From Bacteroidia bacterium (GTDB taxonomy: Bacteria > Bacteroidota > Bacteroidia > Flavobacteriales > Flavobacteriaceae), in the NCBI GenBank assembly GCA_030431055.1, contig JAUIJA010000002.1, forward strand, positions 237,742 through 301,741: 64,000 nucleotides of DNA, given 5' to 3'. The notes below the pieces were generated by a model, which was given only the letters and a program-made list of their open reading frames with translations, did not search any database and had not been told where the DNA came from. A program made the translations under genes and the position numbers. This document shows, in pieces, positions 19,188 through 30,050 of this stretch (the first letter of the stretch is position 1; the number at the start of each line of letters is the position of its first letter).

Positions 19188-20459
19188 ATGGAATCAATTC
19201 AAGCCATAAAACAACGCTTTGAGATTATTGGTAACGACCCAAAACTGAATCGTTCACTGGAAAAAGCTATTCAAGTAGCTCCAACAGACATCTCGGTTTT
19301 AGTTACTGGAGAAAGTGGTGTTGGTAAAGAAAGTATTCCAAAGATTATTCACGCACTTTCGCATCGCAAACATGGAAAGTATATTGCGGTAAACTGTGGG
19401 GCAATTCCAGAAGGAACAATCGACAGTGAACTTTTCGGACATGAAAAAGGCGCTTTTACTGGAGCAACTTCAACACGCGAAGGATATTTTGAAGTTGCCG
19501 ATGGCGGAACAATTTTCTTAGATGAAGTTGGCGAATTACCACTAACAACTCAAGTTCGTTTATTACGTGTTTTAGAAAACGGTGAATTTATTAAAGTCGG
19601 TTCTTCAAAAGTTCAAAAAACCAATGTTCGTATTGTTGCTGCAACAAACGTAAACATGCAAGAAGCAATTGAAAAAGGAAAATTTCGCGAAGATTTATAT
19701 TACCGCTTAAGCACAGTTGAAATTCTGTTGCCACCTTTACGCGATAGAAAAGACGACATTCATATTTTATTTAGAAAATTTGCTTCAGATTTTGCACATA
19801 AATACAAAATGCCACCTATTCGTTTAACAGAAGAAGCTGTTCAGTATTTAATTCGTTATCGCTGGAGCGGAAATATCCGTCAGTTACGAAATATCGCTGA
19901 ACAAATTTCAGTTTTAGAGACAAATAGAGAAGTTTCAGTTGCAACATTAAGAGGCTATTTACCCAATGAAGGAAATAATTTACCTTCAGTTATTAGCAAT
20001 ACAAAAAAAGAAAACGATTTCAGTAACGAAAGAGAAATTTTATACAAAGTACTTTTCGACATGAAAGCCGATTTGAATGATTTGAAAAAACTGACATTAG
20101 AATTAATGCAGAACGGAAACACAAACATTCAAGAAGATAATAAAAATTTAATTCAGCGAATTTACGGTCAAAAAGAAGATAATGTTATCTTTGACGAACA
20201 GCCAAAAGCAGAATTATATCCAGCTCGTAGCGAAACTGAAATTCATCAAGAAGAAATTCACGATGACGATTTAGACGATGATAATTTCTTGTTTGCCGAA
20301 ACCGTTGAGGAAGAAGAAACTTTAAGTTTAGAAGCAAAAGAAATTGAGCTAATTAAAAAAGCACTTGAGCGCAATAAAGGAAAGAGAAAAGCTGCGGCCG
20401 ATGAATTAGGAATTTCCGAAAGAACGTTGTACCGAAAAATTAAACAATACGATTTGTAA
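19188..20459 (+). CDS. Sigma-54-dependent transcriptional activator (AAA+ / Fis-type HTH, no receiver domain)
   Basis: GESGVGKE Walker A, GAFTGA loop, FLDEVGELPL Walker B, C-terminal ADELGISERTLYRKIKQYDL. Confidence 0.95.
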   Translation: MESIQAIKQRFEIIGNDPKLNRSLEKAIQVAPTDISVLVTGESGVGKESIPKIIHALSHRKHGKYIAVNCGAIPEGTIDSELFGHEKGAFTGATSTREGYFEVADGGTIFLDEVGELPLTTQVRLLRVLENGEFIKVGSSKVQKTNVRIVAATNVNMQEAIEKGKFREDLYYRLSTVEILLPPLRDRKDDIHILFRKFASDFAHKYKMPPIRLTEEAVQYLIRYRWSGNIRQLRNIAEQISVLETNREVSVATLRGYLPNEGNNLPSVISNTKKENDFSNEREILYKVLFDMKADLNDLKKLTLELMQNGNTNIQEDNKNLIQRIYGQKEDNVIFDEQPKAELYPARSETEIHQEEIHDDDLDDDNFLFAETVEEEETLSLEAKEIELIKKALERNKGKRKAAADELGISERTLYRKIKQYDL

Positions 20460-20965
20460 TGAAATTTACATTCTCAAAAATATTAGTTCTTAGTTTGTTA
20501 TTAACGTTAGTTGGTTGCAAATATTATAACTTTACAGGAACAGGTCAAATTGATGCCGAAACTTTTCAAGTAAATTATTTTCAAAACAATGCCGATTTAG
20601 TTGAACCTGGAATTGAAAGAACATTTACCTTAGCTTTACAAGATATTTTACAAAACCAAACAAGTTTGAATTTGGTTAATCAAGGTGGCGATTTGTTATA
20701 TGAAGGCGAAATTGTAGAATATCGTATTACGCCAATGACAGCTACAGCAGATCAACGCGCTGCACAAAACCGTTTAACTATAGCAGTCAATGTTCGGTTT
20801 ACCAATAAAAACAAAGAAGAAGACGATTTCGAAAAACGATTTTCGTTTTTTTACGATTACCCTGCAAACGAGCAAATGTCAGGCAACACTTTAACAACAG
20901 CTTTAGACGAAATTTTCACACGTATAACTCAAGATGTATTTAACGCATCTTTAGCAAAATGGTAA
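20459..20965 (+). CDS. lptE: LptE-family LPS assembly lipoprotein
   Basis: Lipobox LTLVGCKYYNFTGTG; LptE-like length; typical miaB-EBP-lptE-secG order. Confidence 0.8.
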   Translation: MKFTFSKILVLSLLLTLVGCKYYNFTGTGQIDAETFQVNYFQNNADLVEPGIERTFTLALQDILQNQTSLNLVNQGGDLLYEGEIVEYRITPMTATADQRAAQNRLTIAVNVRFTNKNKEEDDFEKRFSFFYDYPANEQMSGNTLTTALDEIFTRITQDVFNASLAKW

Positions 20966-20966
20966 T

Positions 20967-21767
20967 TTGAACACAAACGATTTTACATATTTATTAAACA
21001 AACCGCAAGCTATAAACGAGAAGCAAACACAAAGCTTAGAAGGAATTTTAAACGAATTTCCGTTTTTTCAAAGTGCTCGTTCGTTGTATTTAAAAGGTTT
21101 GTATAATCAAGATAGTTATCGTTACAATTATGAGTTAAAGAAAACGGCAGCTCATACTCAAGATCGAACCATTCTTTTCGACTTTATAACTTCTGATGAA
21201 TTTAAAACCCTACAAAAAAATCATATAGTAGAACAAGAAGAAGTTATCAGTAATATTTATGTAAATGATGTAGAGTTCATAGCAGTTGATGAAAGCGAAA
21301 ACTCTAAAGAAGAAGTTTTAGAAACTCCAACTATCGAGGAAGAATTAGAGATAGGAAAACCGCTTCTGTTTAAAAATAACGAGAGTGAAAAACATTCTTT
21401 TAGCGAATGGTTACAGTTAACACAATTTGCTCCTATTGAACGAAATGAAGTTGAAGAAACAACAGAAGTTGAAGAAACTGAAAACAAAAAAGACGGAAAA
21501 TTTGATTTAATCGATAAGTTTATTGAAAATAACCCGAAGATTTCTCCAGCGAAAGAAACCGTTGCTATTCCAACAAACATTAAGAAAAGTAACGTTGAAC
21601 CGTCGCACTTAATGACGGAAACTTTAGCCAAAATTTATCTGGAACAAAAAAAATATCAGCGTGCGATTCAAGCTTATGAGATTTTAATTTTGAAATATCC
21701 AGAAAAAAGTAGTTTCTTTGCAGACCGAATTGAAAATATAAAAAAATTACAACAAAATAATAACTAG
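20967..21767 (+). CDS. Hypothetical protein with C-terminal TPR-like segment (TTG start)
   Basis: TLAKIYLEQKKYQRAIQAYEILILKYPEKSSFFADRI. Confidence 0.75.
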   Translation: MNTNDFTYLLNKPQAINEKQTQSLEGILNEFPFFQSARSLYLKGLYNQDSYRYNYELKKTAAHTQDRTILFDFITSDEFKTLQKNHIVEQEEVISNIYVNDVEFIAVDESENSKEEVLETPTIEEELEIGKPLLFKNNESEKHSFSEWLQLTQFAPIERNEVEETTEVEETENKKDGKFDLIDKFIENNPKISPAKETVAIPTNIKKSNVEPSHLMTETLAKIYLEQKKYQRAIQAYEILILKYPEKSSFFADRIENIKKLQQNNN

Positions 21768-21770
21768 ATT

Positions 21771-22124
21771 ATGTTTACAGGATTTTTAATTGCAATAACA
21801 ATTGTTTGTTTTTTATTGATTTTAGCTATCATGGTTCAAAATCCTAAAGGTGGTGGATTATCTTCTTCATTTGGAGGAAGCACACAACAAATGGGTGGCG
21901 TACAAAAAACAACAGACTTTTTAGATAAAAGTACTTGGACATTAGGCGGAATTTTAATCGCTTTAATTTTACTTTCTACTTTAGCTTTCGATTCTGGAAG
22001 CCAAGGTTCAAAAGTATTAGAAGATGACAATGTAACTATTCCTACTACTACAGAAATGCCAGCAGCAACTAATGATGCTACTGAAAATGCTCCTGCCGCA
22101 ACAACAGACGAAGCAGCTCAATAA
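21771..22124 (+). CDS. secG: Preprotein translocase subunit SecG
   Basis: ILAIMVQNPKGGGLSSSFGGSTQQMGGVQKTTDFLDKSTWTLG. Confidence 0.95.
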   Translation: MFTGFLIAITIVCFLLILAIMVQNPKGGGLSSSFGGSTQQMGGVQKTTDFLDKSTWTLGGILIALILLSTLAFDSGSQGSKVLEDDNVTIPTTTEMPAATNDATENAPAATTDEAAQ

Positions 22125-22147
22125 ATTACAATTAAAAAAAACACTAT

Positions 22148-22176
22148 AAAATGCCAGCATGTCAGTGCTGGCATTT
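22148..22176 (+). terminator. Intrinsic terminator after secG
   Basis: aaatgccagca tgtcag tgctggcattttt. Confidence 0.8.
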
Positions 22177-22194
22177 TTATTTTAAGTAAAAATG

Positions 22195-22223
22195 TCAGAA
22201 AATAGTTTTGGCACAATTTCTGA
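22195..22223 (+). promoter_or_regulatory. Candidate sigma-54-like promoter upstream of groES, flanked by an inverted repeat
   Basis: TCAGAAA ... TTTTGGCACAATTTCTGA; TGGCAC -24-like element, -12 is GA instead of GC. Confidence 0.35.
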
Positions 22224-22263
22224 AAAATAGTAAAACATAAAATTTAAATTAAAATCAAAAAAT

Positions 22264-22539
22264 ATGTCATTAAACATTAAACCTATTTCAGATCGCGTAG
22301 TTATCGAGCCAATGGCCGCAGAAACTACAACAGCTTCAGGAATCATTATTCCTGACACAGCAAAAGAAAAACCACAAAAAGGAACGGTTGTAGCTGTAGG
22401 AAACGGTAAAAAAGACCACACTATGACTGTTAAAAATGGCGACGTGGTATTGTATGGCAAATATTCGGGTACTGAATTCAAGTACGAAGGTAAAGATTAC
22501 CTAATTATGCGTGAAGACGAAATTTTCGCAATTCTTTAA
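22264..22539 (+). CDS. groES: Co-chaperonin GroES
   Basis: [42 protein letters not shown]. Confidence 0.97.
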   Translation: MSLNIKPISDRVVIEPMAAETTTASGIIIPDTAKEKPQKGTVVAVGNGKKDHTMTVKNGDVVLYGKYSGTEFKYEGKDYLIMREDEIFAIL

Positions 22540-22584
22540 AAGTTAAATGAACTAGAAAACAACATTAAACTTTAAACAATTTAA

Positions 22585-24225
<1,641 letters not shown>

Positions 24226-24246
24226 CATCAGCAGAAATAATAAATT

Positions 24247-24283
24247 AAAAAAATCCGAATAGACAGTCTATTCGGATTTTTTT
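24247..24283. terminator. Intrinsic terminator
   Basis: aaaaaaatccgaatagacagtctattcggattttttt. Confidence 0.85.
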
Positions 24284-24286
24284 GTG

Positions 24287-24997
24287 TTATAAATCAAAGT
24301 TCCTTACAAATGTAGTTTGAATAATTGGTGTTGAACGATAACTATCATTTCCTAAAACATCCCATTGATTCATATAACCCAACTGTAAATTGGTTTTTGC
24401 ATTAAATTTATAACCAAAACCTAAATACAACCAATTTCTAGAAAAATCTTTTGGCGCTAAATTATCGGTTTGTGAAATCCAAATTTCATCAAAACCTTGA
24501 AAGAAAATTTCTTTTCCGCTTTCAAAAGTTTTAATTGGCGTATTTATTGTAATTCGGTAGCGAAAGCGATTTGCATATTCAACTTCATTAGTTAATGTAT
24601 CAAACCATCTATGCTCTTGACGAAATCTATGTTGAAAATTTACTTTTCCAGCTTTATGTTTTAATAAGAGTTGTTCCCAAATATTATTTTCCACACGACT
24701 TTTCTGCTTTATAGCTGGTTCATCTATTCGGTTATTTATATAAGAATAACCAAAACTAAACTCAACATCTTTATTCAAATGAAAGTCTACTGATGGTCGC
24801 CATAAAAACGTAGCGTGATAGTTTAAGAAACTGGCTTGTCGTTCGTGTAACTCATTAGAAAAACTCCATTTTGAATTTACAGTCAACCGGTTTAATATTG
24901 TAAACCAAGTATTTGTTTCTTCACGATTTACTTCCTCTTGTGAAAAACCATTATAAGCTGTAAATAACATTATGAGTAAGAATAATTGTTTCTTCAT
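24287..24997 (-). CDS. DUF2490-like outer membrane protein
   Basis: Signal peptide; NTWFTILNRLTVNSKWSFSNELHERQASFLNYHATFLWRPSVDF; ends FVRNFDL. Confidence 0.8.
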   Translation of the reverse strand: MKKQLFLLIMLFTAYNGFSQEEVNREETNTWFTILNRLTVNSKWSFSNELHERQASFLNYHATFLWRPSVDFHLNKDVEFSFGYSYINNRIDEPAIKQKSRVENNIWEQLLLKHKAGKVNFQHRFRQEHRWFDTLTNEVEYANRFRYRITINTPIKTFESGKEIFFQGFDEIWISQTDNLAPKDFSRNWLYLGFGYKFNAKTNLQLGYMNQWDVLGNDSYRSTPIIQTTFVRNFDL

Positions 24998-25170
24998 ATT
25001 ACTTGTTTATAATACAAAGCTAACACTTGCAAACAGTTTACAAAAAAAGATTAACAAACCTTAACTTAAAACAGCATGTTATGACATCTTTAAATTTTGC
25101 TATTTTCTTCACTTTTTATAAAAAATTATCACTAAATTAGCTATATTACTAATTAAAATTTAAAAGAATT

Positions 25171-25635
25171 ATGGGATTATTTTCATTTATTAAAGATGCT
25201 GGAAAGAAGATTTTTGGCTCAAAAGAAGCTGAAGCTCCAACTGAAGAAAGAGCAGAATTAAAAGCAAGCGCATTATTAGAACACGTTAAAGCACTTGGTT
25301 TAAAATACAAAACAATTAAAATTAGATTAGTTGGCGATGATGTTACACTTGAAGGTGAAGTTGAAGCTCAAGAAGATGCAGAAAAAATTGTATTAGCTGT
25401 TGGTAACGTAGAAGGTGTTGACACTGTTGATAATTTAATGACAGTTGCTGATCCAAAACCAGAAGCTCAATATCACACCGTTGAAAAAGGAGAATGGTTA
25501 TCTAAAATTGCTAAAAAGTATTATGGTGATGCTAACAAATACAATGTTATTTTTGAAGCTAATAAACCAATGCTAGAACATCCAGATAAAATCTATCCAG
25601 GACAAGTATTACGAATCCCGAATTTAGAAGAATAA
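25171..25635 (+). CDS. BON + LysM domain protein (Kbp/YgaU-like)
   Basis: BON-like LVGDDVTLEGEVEAQEDAEKIVLAVGNVEGVDTVDNLM then LysM YHTVEKGEWLSKIAKKYYGDANKYNVIFEANKP. Confidence 0.9.
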   Translation: MGLFSFIKDAGKKIFGSKEAEAPTEERAELKASALLEHVKALGLKYKTIKIRLVGDDVTLEGEVEAQEDAEKIVLAVGNVEGVDTVDNLMTVADPKPEAQYHTVEKGEWLSKIAKKYYGDANKYNVIFEANKPMLEHPDKIYPGQVLRIPNLEE

Positions 25636-25643
25636 AAAAAATA

Positions 25644-25672
25644 AAGGCTATCAAAATTTGATAGCCTTTTTA
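25644..25672. terminator. Intrinsic terminator
   Basis: aaaggctatcaaaatttgatagccttttt. Confidence 0.8.
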
Positions 25673-25693
25673 ATTTCCTTGTCAATTCAAAAT

Positions 25694-26935
25694 TTAATTA
25701 ATTACAATTTTAGATTTGAACATTCCGTCTTCAGATTTTATAACAACTGTGTAAATTCCCGAATTTGAATTTGTTAAATCAACTCTCAAAGATTCTGCAT
25801 TAACATTCTTTCTCTCAAAAACTAATCTACCAGTAACATCATATATTGAAATATTCCCTAAAACATTATTATTAGACAAAGTAATATCAAAAATTCCGTT
25901 ATTAGGGTTTGGATATAAAGCAATTCTAGTTCCACTAACTTCAAAAGCATCATTATTAAGTGTAGAATAGTTAAAATTAGACTCTATTGTTGATAAATGA
26001 GCTTGCATTCTAGTTGCCTGTCCAGCTGTGAACATATACATACAAGCATCATAAGTATAATCCATATAATTCATTGTTAGTTCCCTTGGTGTTCCCGAAC
26101 ATGTTGACGTATGTGAAATAGCTGGACATCCACCATTTGCTGTATTGTGTTGAGGAGTATCAGCAACAAAATCATTTCCGCAAGTACCATTTCCCCAAAT
26201 ATGATTTAAATTCATATAATGTCCTAATTCGTGTGTTAACGTTCTCCCTAAATTATATGGAGCACTAGGAACTGCATAACCTGAGCAACCTGAACCACTA
26301 CCAAACGCTGAGGCATTAATAAAAACCGCTGCTCCATTTTGTGGATCTGAAGCTAAATAAGCATATCCTAAAGTTCCTCCAGACAAGTTATCGACTACAA
26401 TATTCAAATATCCTGTCCAGTTAGGATCCCAATCACTTGCTCCTCCAAAATTATATCCAAAAGTTACCGCCGGATCTCCATTAACTAATCCAAATCCAGA
26501 CGGATGATTTAATGTAGCAATTTCAAATTCAACATTCATAATTCCTTTGTTAACACCAGGAAAGTATGGACTCGTAGTATTATCCCAAGTAGTAATATCA
26601 GAATTATATGCATTATAATCTTCATTTAAAATATCAACTTGATCTTGCGCTAACTGTCGTAAACAATTTCGTTGAGTTGCATTAGCACCACCAGAACTAG
26701 GGAAATGAATTGCTACTGGAATCACTAAAGTAGATGCAACACTTTGAACTGCATTTTGTGAATTCATCAAATCTTGATAAGCTTGTTCTGACAATTGCAT
26801 TTGTTGTTGGTGTTTTGCTTGCATCAATGGATTAAACTCTAATTGTTGCATAGCGTGCTCTTGTCCACATGTTCTCTCTTGCGCATTTAAGCATGAAAAA
26901 ACGAACAACGTAAATAATAAAGTAATTTTTTTCAT
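25694..26935 (-). CDS. Secreted zinc metalloprotease (M43 pappalysin-like) with T9SS type A C-terminal sorting domain
   Basis: MKKITLLFTLFVFSCLNAQ signal; TLTHELGHYMNLNHIWG; C-terminal ALYPNPNNGIFDITL...GIYTVVIKSEDGMFKSKIVIN. ATG at 26935 preferred over 26980, which overlaps obg. Confidence 0.92.
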   Translation of the reverse strand: MKKITLLFTLFVFSCLNAQERTCGQEHAMQQLEFNPLMQAKHQQQMQLSEQAYQDLMNSQNAVQSVASTLVIPVAIHFPSSGGANATQRNCLRQLAQDQVDILNEDYNAYNSDITTWDNTTSPYFPGVNKGIMNVEFEIATLNHPSGFGLVNGDPAVTFGYNFGGASDWDPNWTGYLNIVVDNLSGGTLGYAYLASDPQNGAAVFINASAFGSGSGCSGYAVPSAPYNLGRTLTHELGHYMNLNHIWGNGTCGNDFVADTPQHNTANGGCPAISHTSTCSGTPRELTMNYMDYTYDACMYMFTAGQATRMQAHLSTIESNFNYSTLNNDAFEVSGTRIALYPNPNNGIFDITLSNNNVLGNISIYDVTGRLVFERKNVNAESLRVDLTNSNSGIYTVVIKSEDGMFKSKIVIN

Positions 26936-26972
26936 AAATATGTTAAGTTTATCGCAAATATATGTTTTTTTG

Positions 26973-27974
26973 TTATTCATTGAGCATCTTCCAAAGTTTA
27001 TCTTTTAGCTCTTGTAAACCTTGTTGAGCAACTGAAGAAATAAACATATAATCATGTTCTTTAAAAGCTTCATCTAATTCTTCTTTCATTTCAGCTTTTA
27101 ATTCTTCATCTAGCATATCAGCTTTTGAAACAACAATCAATCTGTCTTTATCAAGCATTTCAGGATTGTAACGACGTAACTCATCTAACAAAACATCATA
27201 TTCTTTCTTAATATCTGGCGCATCAGCTGGAACCAAAAACAATAATGTTGAATTTCGTTCAATATGACGAAGAAAATAATGTCCTAGTCCTTTTCCTTCA
27301 GCTGCACCCTCAATAATGCCAGGAATATCAGCAATTACAAACGATTGAAAATCGCGATAAGCAACGATTCCTAAATTTGGTTTTAAGGTTGTAAAAGGAT
27401 AATCAGCAATTTTTGGCTTTGCAGCAGTTAGAACTGAAAGCAATGTTGATTTTCCTGCATTTGGAAAACCTACTAGACCAACATCAGCTAAAACTTTCAA
27501 TTCTAAAATTATGTCTAGCTCTTCACCTTGTAAACCAGGTTGTGCATAACGTGGCGTTTGGTTGGTTGAACTTTTAAAATGCCAGTTTCCAAGTCCGCCT
27601 TTTCCTCCTTTTGCCAACACTTTTTCTTCTCCATCTTCAGTAATTTCAAAAAGTGTTTCTTCGGTATATTTATCTTTTACAACCGTTCCTAATGGCACTT
27701 CGATAATTTTATCTTCACCATCTGCACCTGTACTTCTACTACTTCCACCATCTCCACCATGACCCGCTTTAACGTGCTTAGTAAATTTTAAATGATATAA
27801 TGTCCAAAGGTTTTTACTTCCTTTTAAAATGATATGTCCGCCACGACCACCATCACCACCATCTGGTCCACCTTTGTCAATATATTTTTCACGATGCAAG
27901 TGAGAAGAACCTTTTCCTCCTTTACCTGATGCTACATATATTTTTACGTAATCTACGAAGTTACCTTCTGTCAT
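26973..27974 (-). CDS. obgE: GTPase Obg/CgtA
   Basis: Gly-rich Obg domain [46 protein letters not shown]. Confidence 0.97.
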   Translation of the reverse strand: MTEGNFVDYVKIYVASGKGGKGSSHLHREKYIDKGGPDGGDGGRGGHIILKGSKNLWTLYHLKFTKHVKAGHGGDGGSSRSTGADGEDKIIEVPLGTVVKDKYTEETLFEITEDGEEKVLAKGGKGGLGNWHFKSSTNQTPRYAQPGLQGEELDIILELKVLADVGLVGFPNAGKSTLLSVLTAAKPKIADYPFTTLKPNLGIVAYRDFQSFVIADIPGIIEGAAEGKGLGHYFLRHIERNSTLLFLVPADAPDIKKEYDVLLDELRRYNPEMLDKDRLIVVSKADMLDEELKAEMKEELDEAFKEHDYMFISSVAQQGLQELKDKLWKMLNE

Positions 27975-28002
27975 ATTCTTAATTTTAAAAACTCAGATAA
28001 AC

Positions 28003-28056
28003 TCAATACTTAACAGCCACAGACTGTTCTCCTCTGAATATCAAATCCTCTGTCAT
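28003..28056 (-). other. Possible 17-codon upstream ORF in obg leader
   Basis: ATG..TGA reading MTEDLIFRGEQSVAVKY between a TACCTTTG -7-like box and obg ATG. Confidence 0.3.
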
Positions 28057-28147
28057 GTTATACTTTCTTAATGACTAAAATTATTTTGCAAAGGTAATAT
28101 TATTTGAATGATAATGTTCTAAAGAGCTTAATTCTATTTAAAAACAA

Positions 28148-28174
28148 AAAAAGCCCTCATAATGAGAGCTTTTA
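28148..28174 (-). terminator. Intrinsic terminator after hpt-adk
   Basis: aaagccctcataatgagagctttt hairpin. Confidence 0.6.
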
Positions 28175-28192
28175 TCATACTTTAAAAAAGTA

Positions 28193-29311
28193 TTATAATT
28201 TATCAATAACTAATGATAATCTTTCGGTCACTTCTGCTATTGAACCTATTCCGTTAACTGAATAGAATTTATTTTGTGCCTTATAAAAATCAATTAATGG
28301 AGCTGTTTTTTCATTATACTCAACATAACGATTTCTTATTTTTTCAACATCTTGATCATCTGCTCTACCAGAAGTTTTCCCTCTTTCTAATAATCGTTGT
28401 ACTAAAACCTCATCATCAGCTTCTAAAGCAACTGTTGCTGTAACTTTCCAGTTTTTAGTTTCTAAAAACTTATCTAAAGCATCCGCTTGTGGAATTGTTC
28501 TTGGAAATCCGTCAAATAAAAATCCTTTTGCATTTGGATTTTTTTCAACTTCATCTTGCAACATTTTTATCGTCACTTCATCTGGAACTAAATCTCCCCT
28601 ATCTATATATGTTTTTGCTAATTTACCTAGTTCAGTATCATTTTTCATATTGTAACGAAAAATATCGCCAGTTGATAAATGAACTAAATTATATTTTTCC
28701 TTTAAAAATTCTGCTTGAGTTCCTTTACCTGCTCCAGGTTTTCCAAAAAGTACAATGTTAATCATGTCTTCTTTAGTATTTGGGTTTGCTAATTGATATA
28801 CTTGTTTTAAATTTCTTCCTAATCCGTCATAATCTAATCCGAAGCCAACAATAAATTTATTTGGAATACGAATTCCTACATAATCAACTTTAATGTCTTT
28901 TTTGTAGGCTTCTGGCTTAAAAAACAACGTTGCTATTTTAAAACTTTTTACACCTTTTTCTTTAAAAATACGCTTTAACTCTTCAAGTGTATTCCCTGTA
29001 TCTACGATATCTTCAACTACAACTACGTGCTTTCCTTTTAAATCCTGATTTAATCCAATTAATTGCTTTACGTTTTCTGTAGATTGTGTTCCTTCATAAG
29101 AAGCTAACTTCACGAACTCTACTTCGCAATTACGTTGGTAATTCTTCATTAAATCGGACAAGAACATAAACGAACCATTTAAAACTCCAACAAAAACTGG
29201 AACTTCTTCATAAAAATCGTCTTGAATTTGTTTGGCTACATTTTGAACGGCGTAATCGAGCTCTTTTTCAGAAATAAAAGCTTCAAAATGTTTGTCGTGT
29301 AGTTGAATCAA
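28193..29311 (-). CDS. adk: Bifunctional hypoxanthine phosphoribosyltransferase / adenylate kinase fusion
   Basis: N-terminal HPRT (VVVVEDIVDTGNTLEELK) fused to adenylate kinase (NIVLFGKPGAGKGTQAEFLKEKYNLVHLSTGD ... FLFDGFPRT). Confidence 0.95.
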   Translation of the reverse strand: MIQLHDKHFEAFISEKELDYAVQNVAKQIQDDFYEEVPVFVGVLNGSFMFLSDLMKNYQRNCEVEFVKLASYEGTQSTENVKQLIGLNQDLKGKHVVVVEDIVDTGNTLEELKRIFKEKGVKSFKIATLFFKPEAYKKDIKVDYVGIRIPNKFIVGFGLDYDGLGRNLKQVYQLANPNTKEDMINIVLFGKPGAGKGTQAEFLKEKYNLVHLSTGDIFRYNMKNDTELGKLAKTYIDRGDLVPDEVTIKMLQDEVEKNPNAKGFLFDGFPRTIPQADALDKFLETKNWKVTATVALEADDEVLVQRLLERGKTSGRADDQDVEKIRNRYVEYNEKTAPLIDFYKAQNKFYSVNGIGSIAEVTERLSLVIDKL

Positions 29312-29409
29312 AATTGTGTTGTTTAAAAATGTAAACTACAAATTTACAAAGTATTCTAGATTTCAGGCAACCTATTTCTCTTTTTTTGCAAATTTGATAT
29401 ATTTACAAA

Positions 29410-29955
29410 ATGAAGCAAGGACTCGAAGAAAAACTTTCAACTAGCACGGCACGAAGAAAAGACAGAGATATTCTGCGAAATTTCGTAATTAGAAAAGACT
29501 TAATTGAAGATTTAAACGAATTTGCATTTTCAACTTCAAACGAAAATCACGTGATGGCTTTTTACACACTCGAGTTGGTTTGTGAAAAAAAATTAAAACT
29601 TTTTGTTCCTTTCATAGATTCTTTTTGTGAGGTTTTACCAAAACTAAAAAATGATTCTACTATTCGTCCTGCTACAAAAATCTGTTTTTTTCTAGCCAAA
29701 AGTAACCATAGAAAAAACGGAATTTCATTAACTCGAGAACAAGAGCATAATATCATAGAAGCGTGTTTAGACCGATTAATTCAAAATGAAAAAGTTGCAG
29801 CCAAAGTATATGCAATGAAAGCCTTATTTGTTTTTGGAAAAAAATATCGATGGATACATGAGGAATTAAAGAATATTTTACCTCAAGAATATCCTAATCA
29901 ATCTGCTGCTTATCGTTCGGCAACAAAACATATTTTGAAAAAGCTCAACAAATAA
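29410..29955 (+). CDS. Hypothetical helical-repeat (HEAT-like) protein
   Basis: 181 aa all-helical, VAAKVYAMKALFVFGKKYRWIHEELKNIL. Confidence 0.65.
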   Translation: MKQGLEEKLSTSTARRKDRDILRNFVIRKDLIEDLNEFAFSTSNENHVMAFYTLELVCEKKLKLFVPFIDSFCEVLPKLKNDSTIRPATKICFFLAKSNHRKNGISLTREQEHNIIEACLDRLIQNEKVAAKVYAMKALFVFGKKYRWIHEELKNILPQEYPNQSAAYRSATKHILKKLNK

Positions 29956-29973
29956 CAAATTGTTAATTATCAA

Positions 29974-30004
29974 TTGTTAATTATTAATTGTCTAAGTATC
30001 TTTG
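29974..30004 (+). promoter_or_regulatory. Bacteroidetes-type promoter for purKE
   Basis: TTG (29974) - 20 nt - TATCTTTG (29997-30004). Confidence 0.5.
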
Positions 30005-30050
30005 CTTACGATTTATAACAACACAACAATTACGTATAAAAAAGTAGTTT

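Noticed and set aside
22125-22263. CIRCE (TTAGCACTC-N9-GAGTGCTAA) operator before groES
   Set aside because: Not present; only a terminator and the TGGCAC-containing inverted repeat are seen
26936-26980. ORF-track N-terminal extension of the M43-like protease
   Set aside because: Would overlap obg and place a cytosolic stretch before an obvious signal peptide starting at 26935
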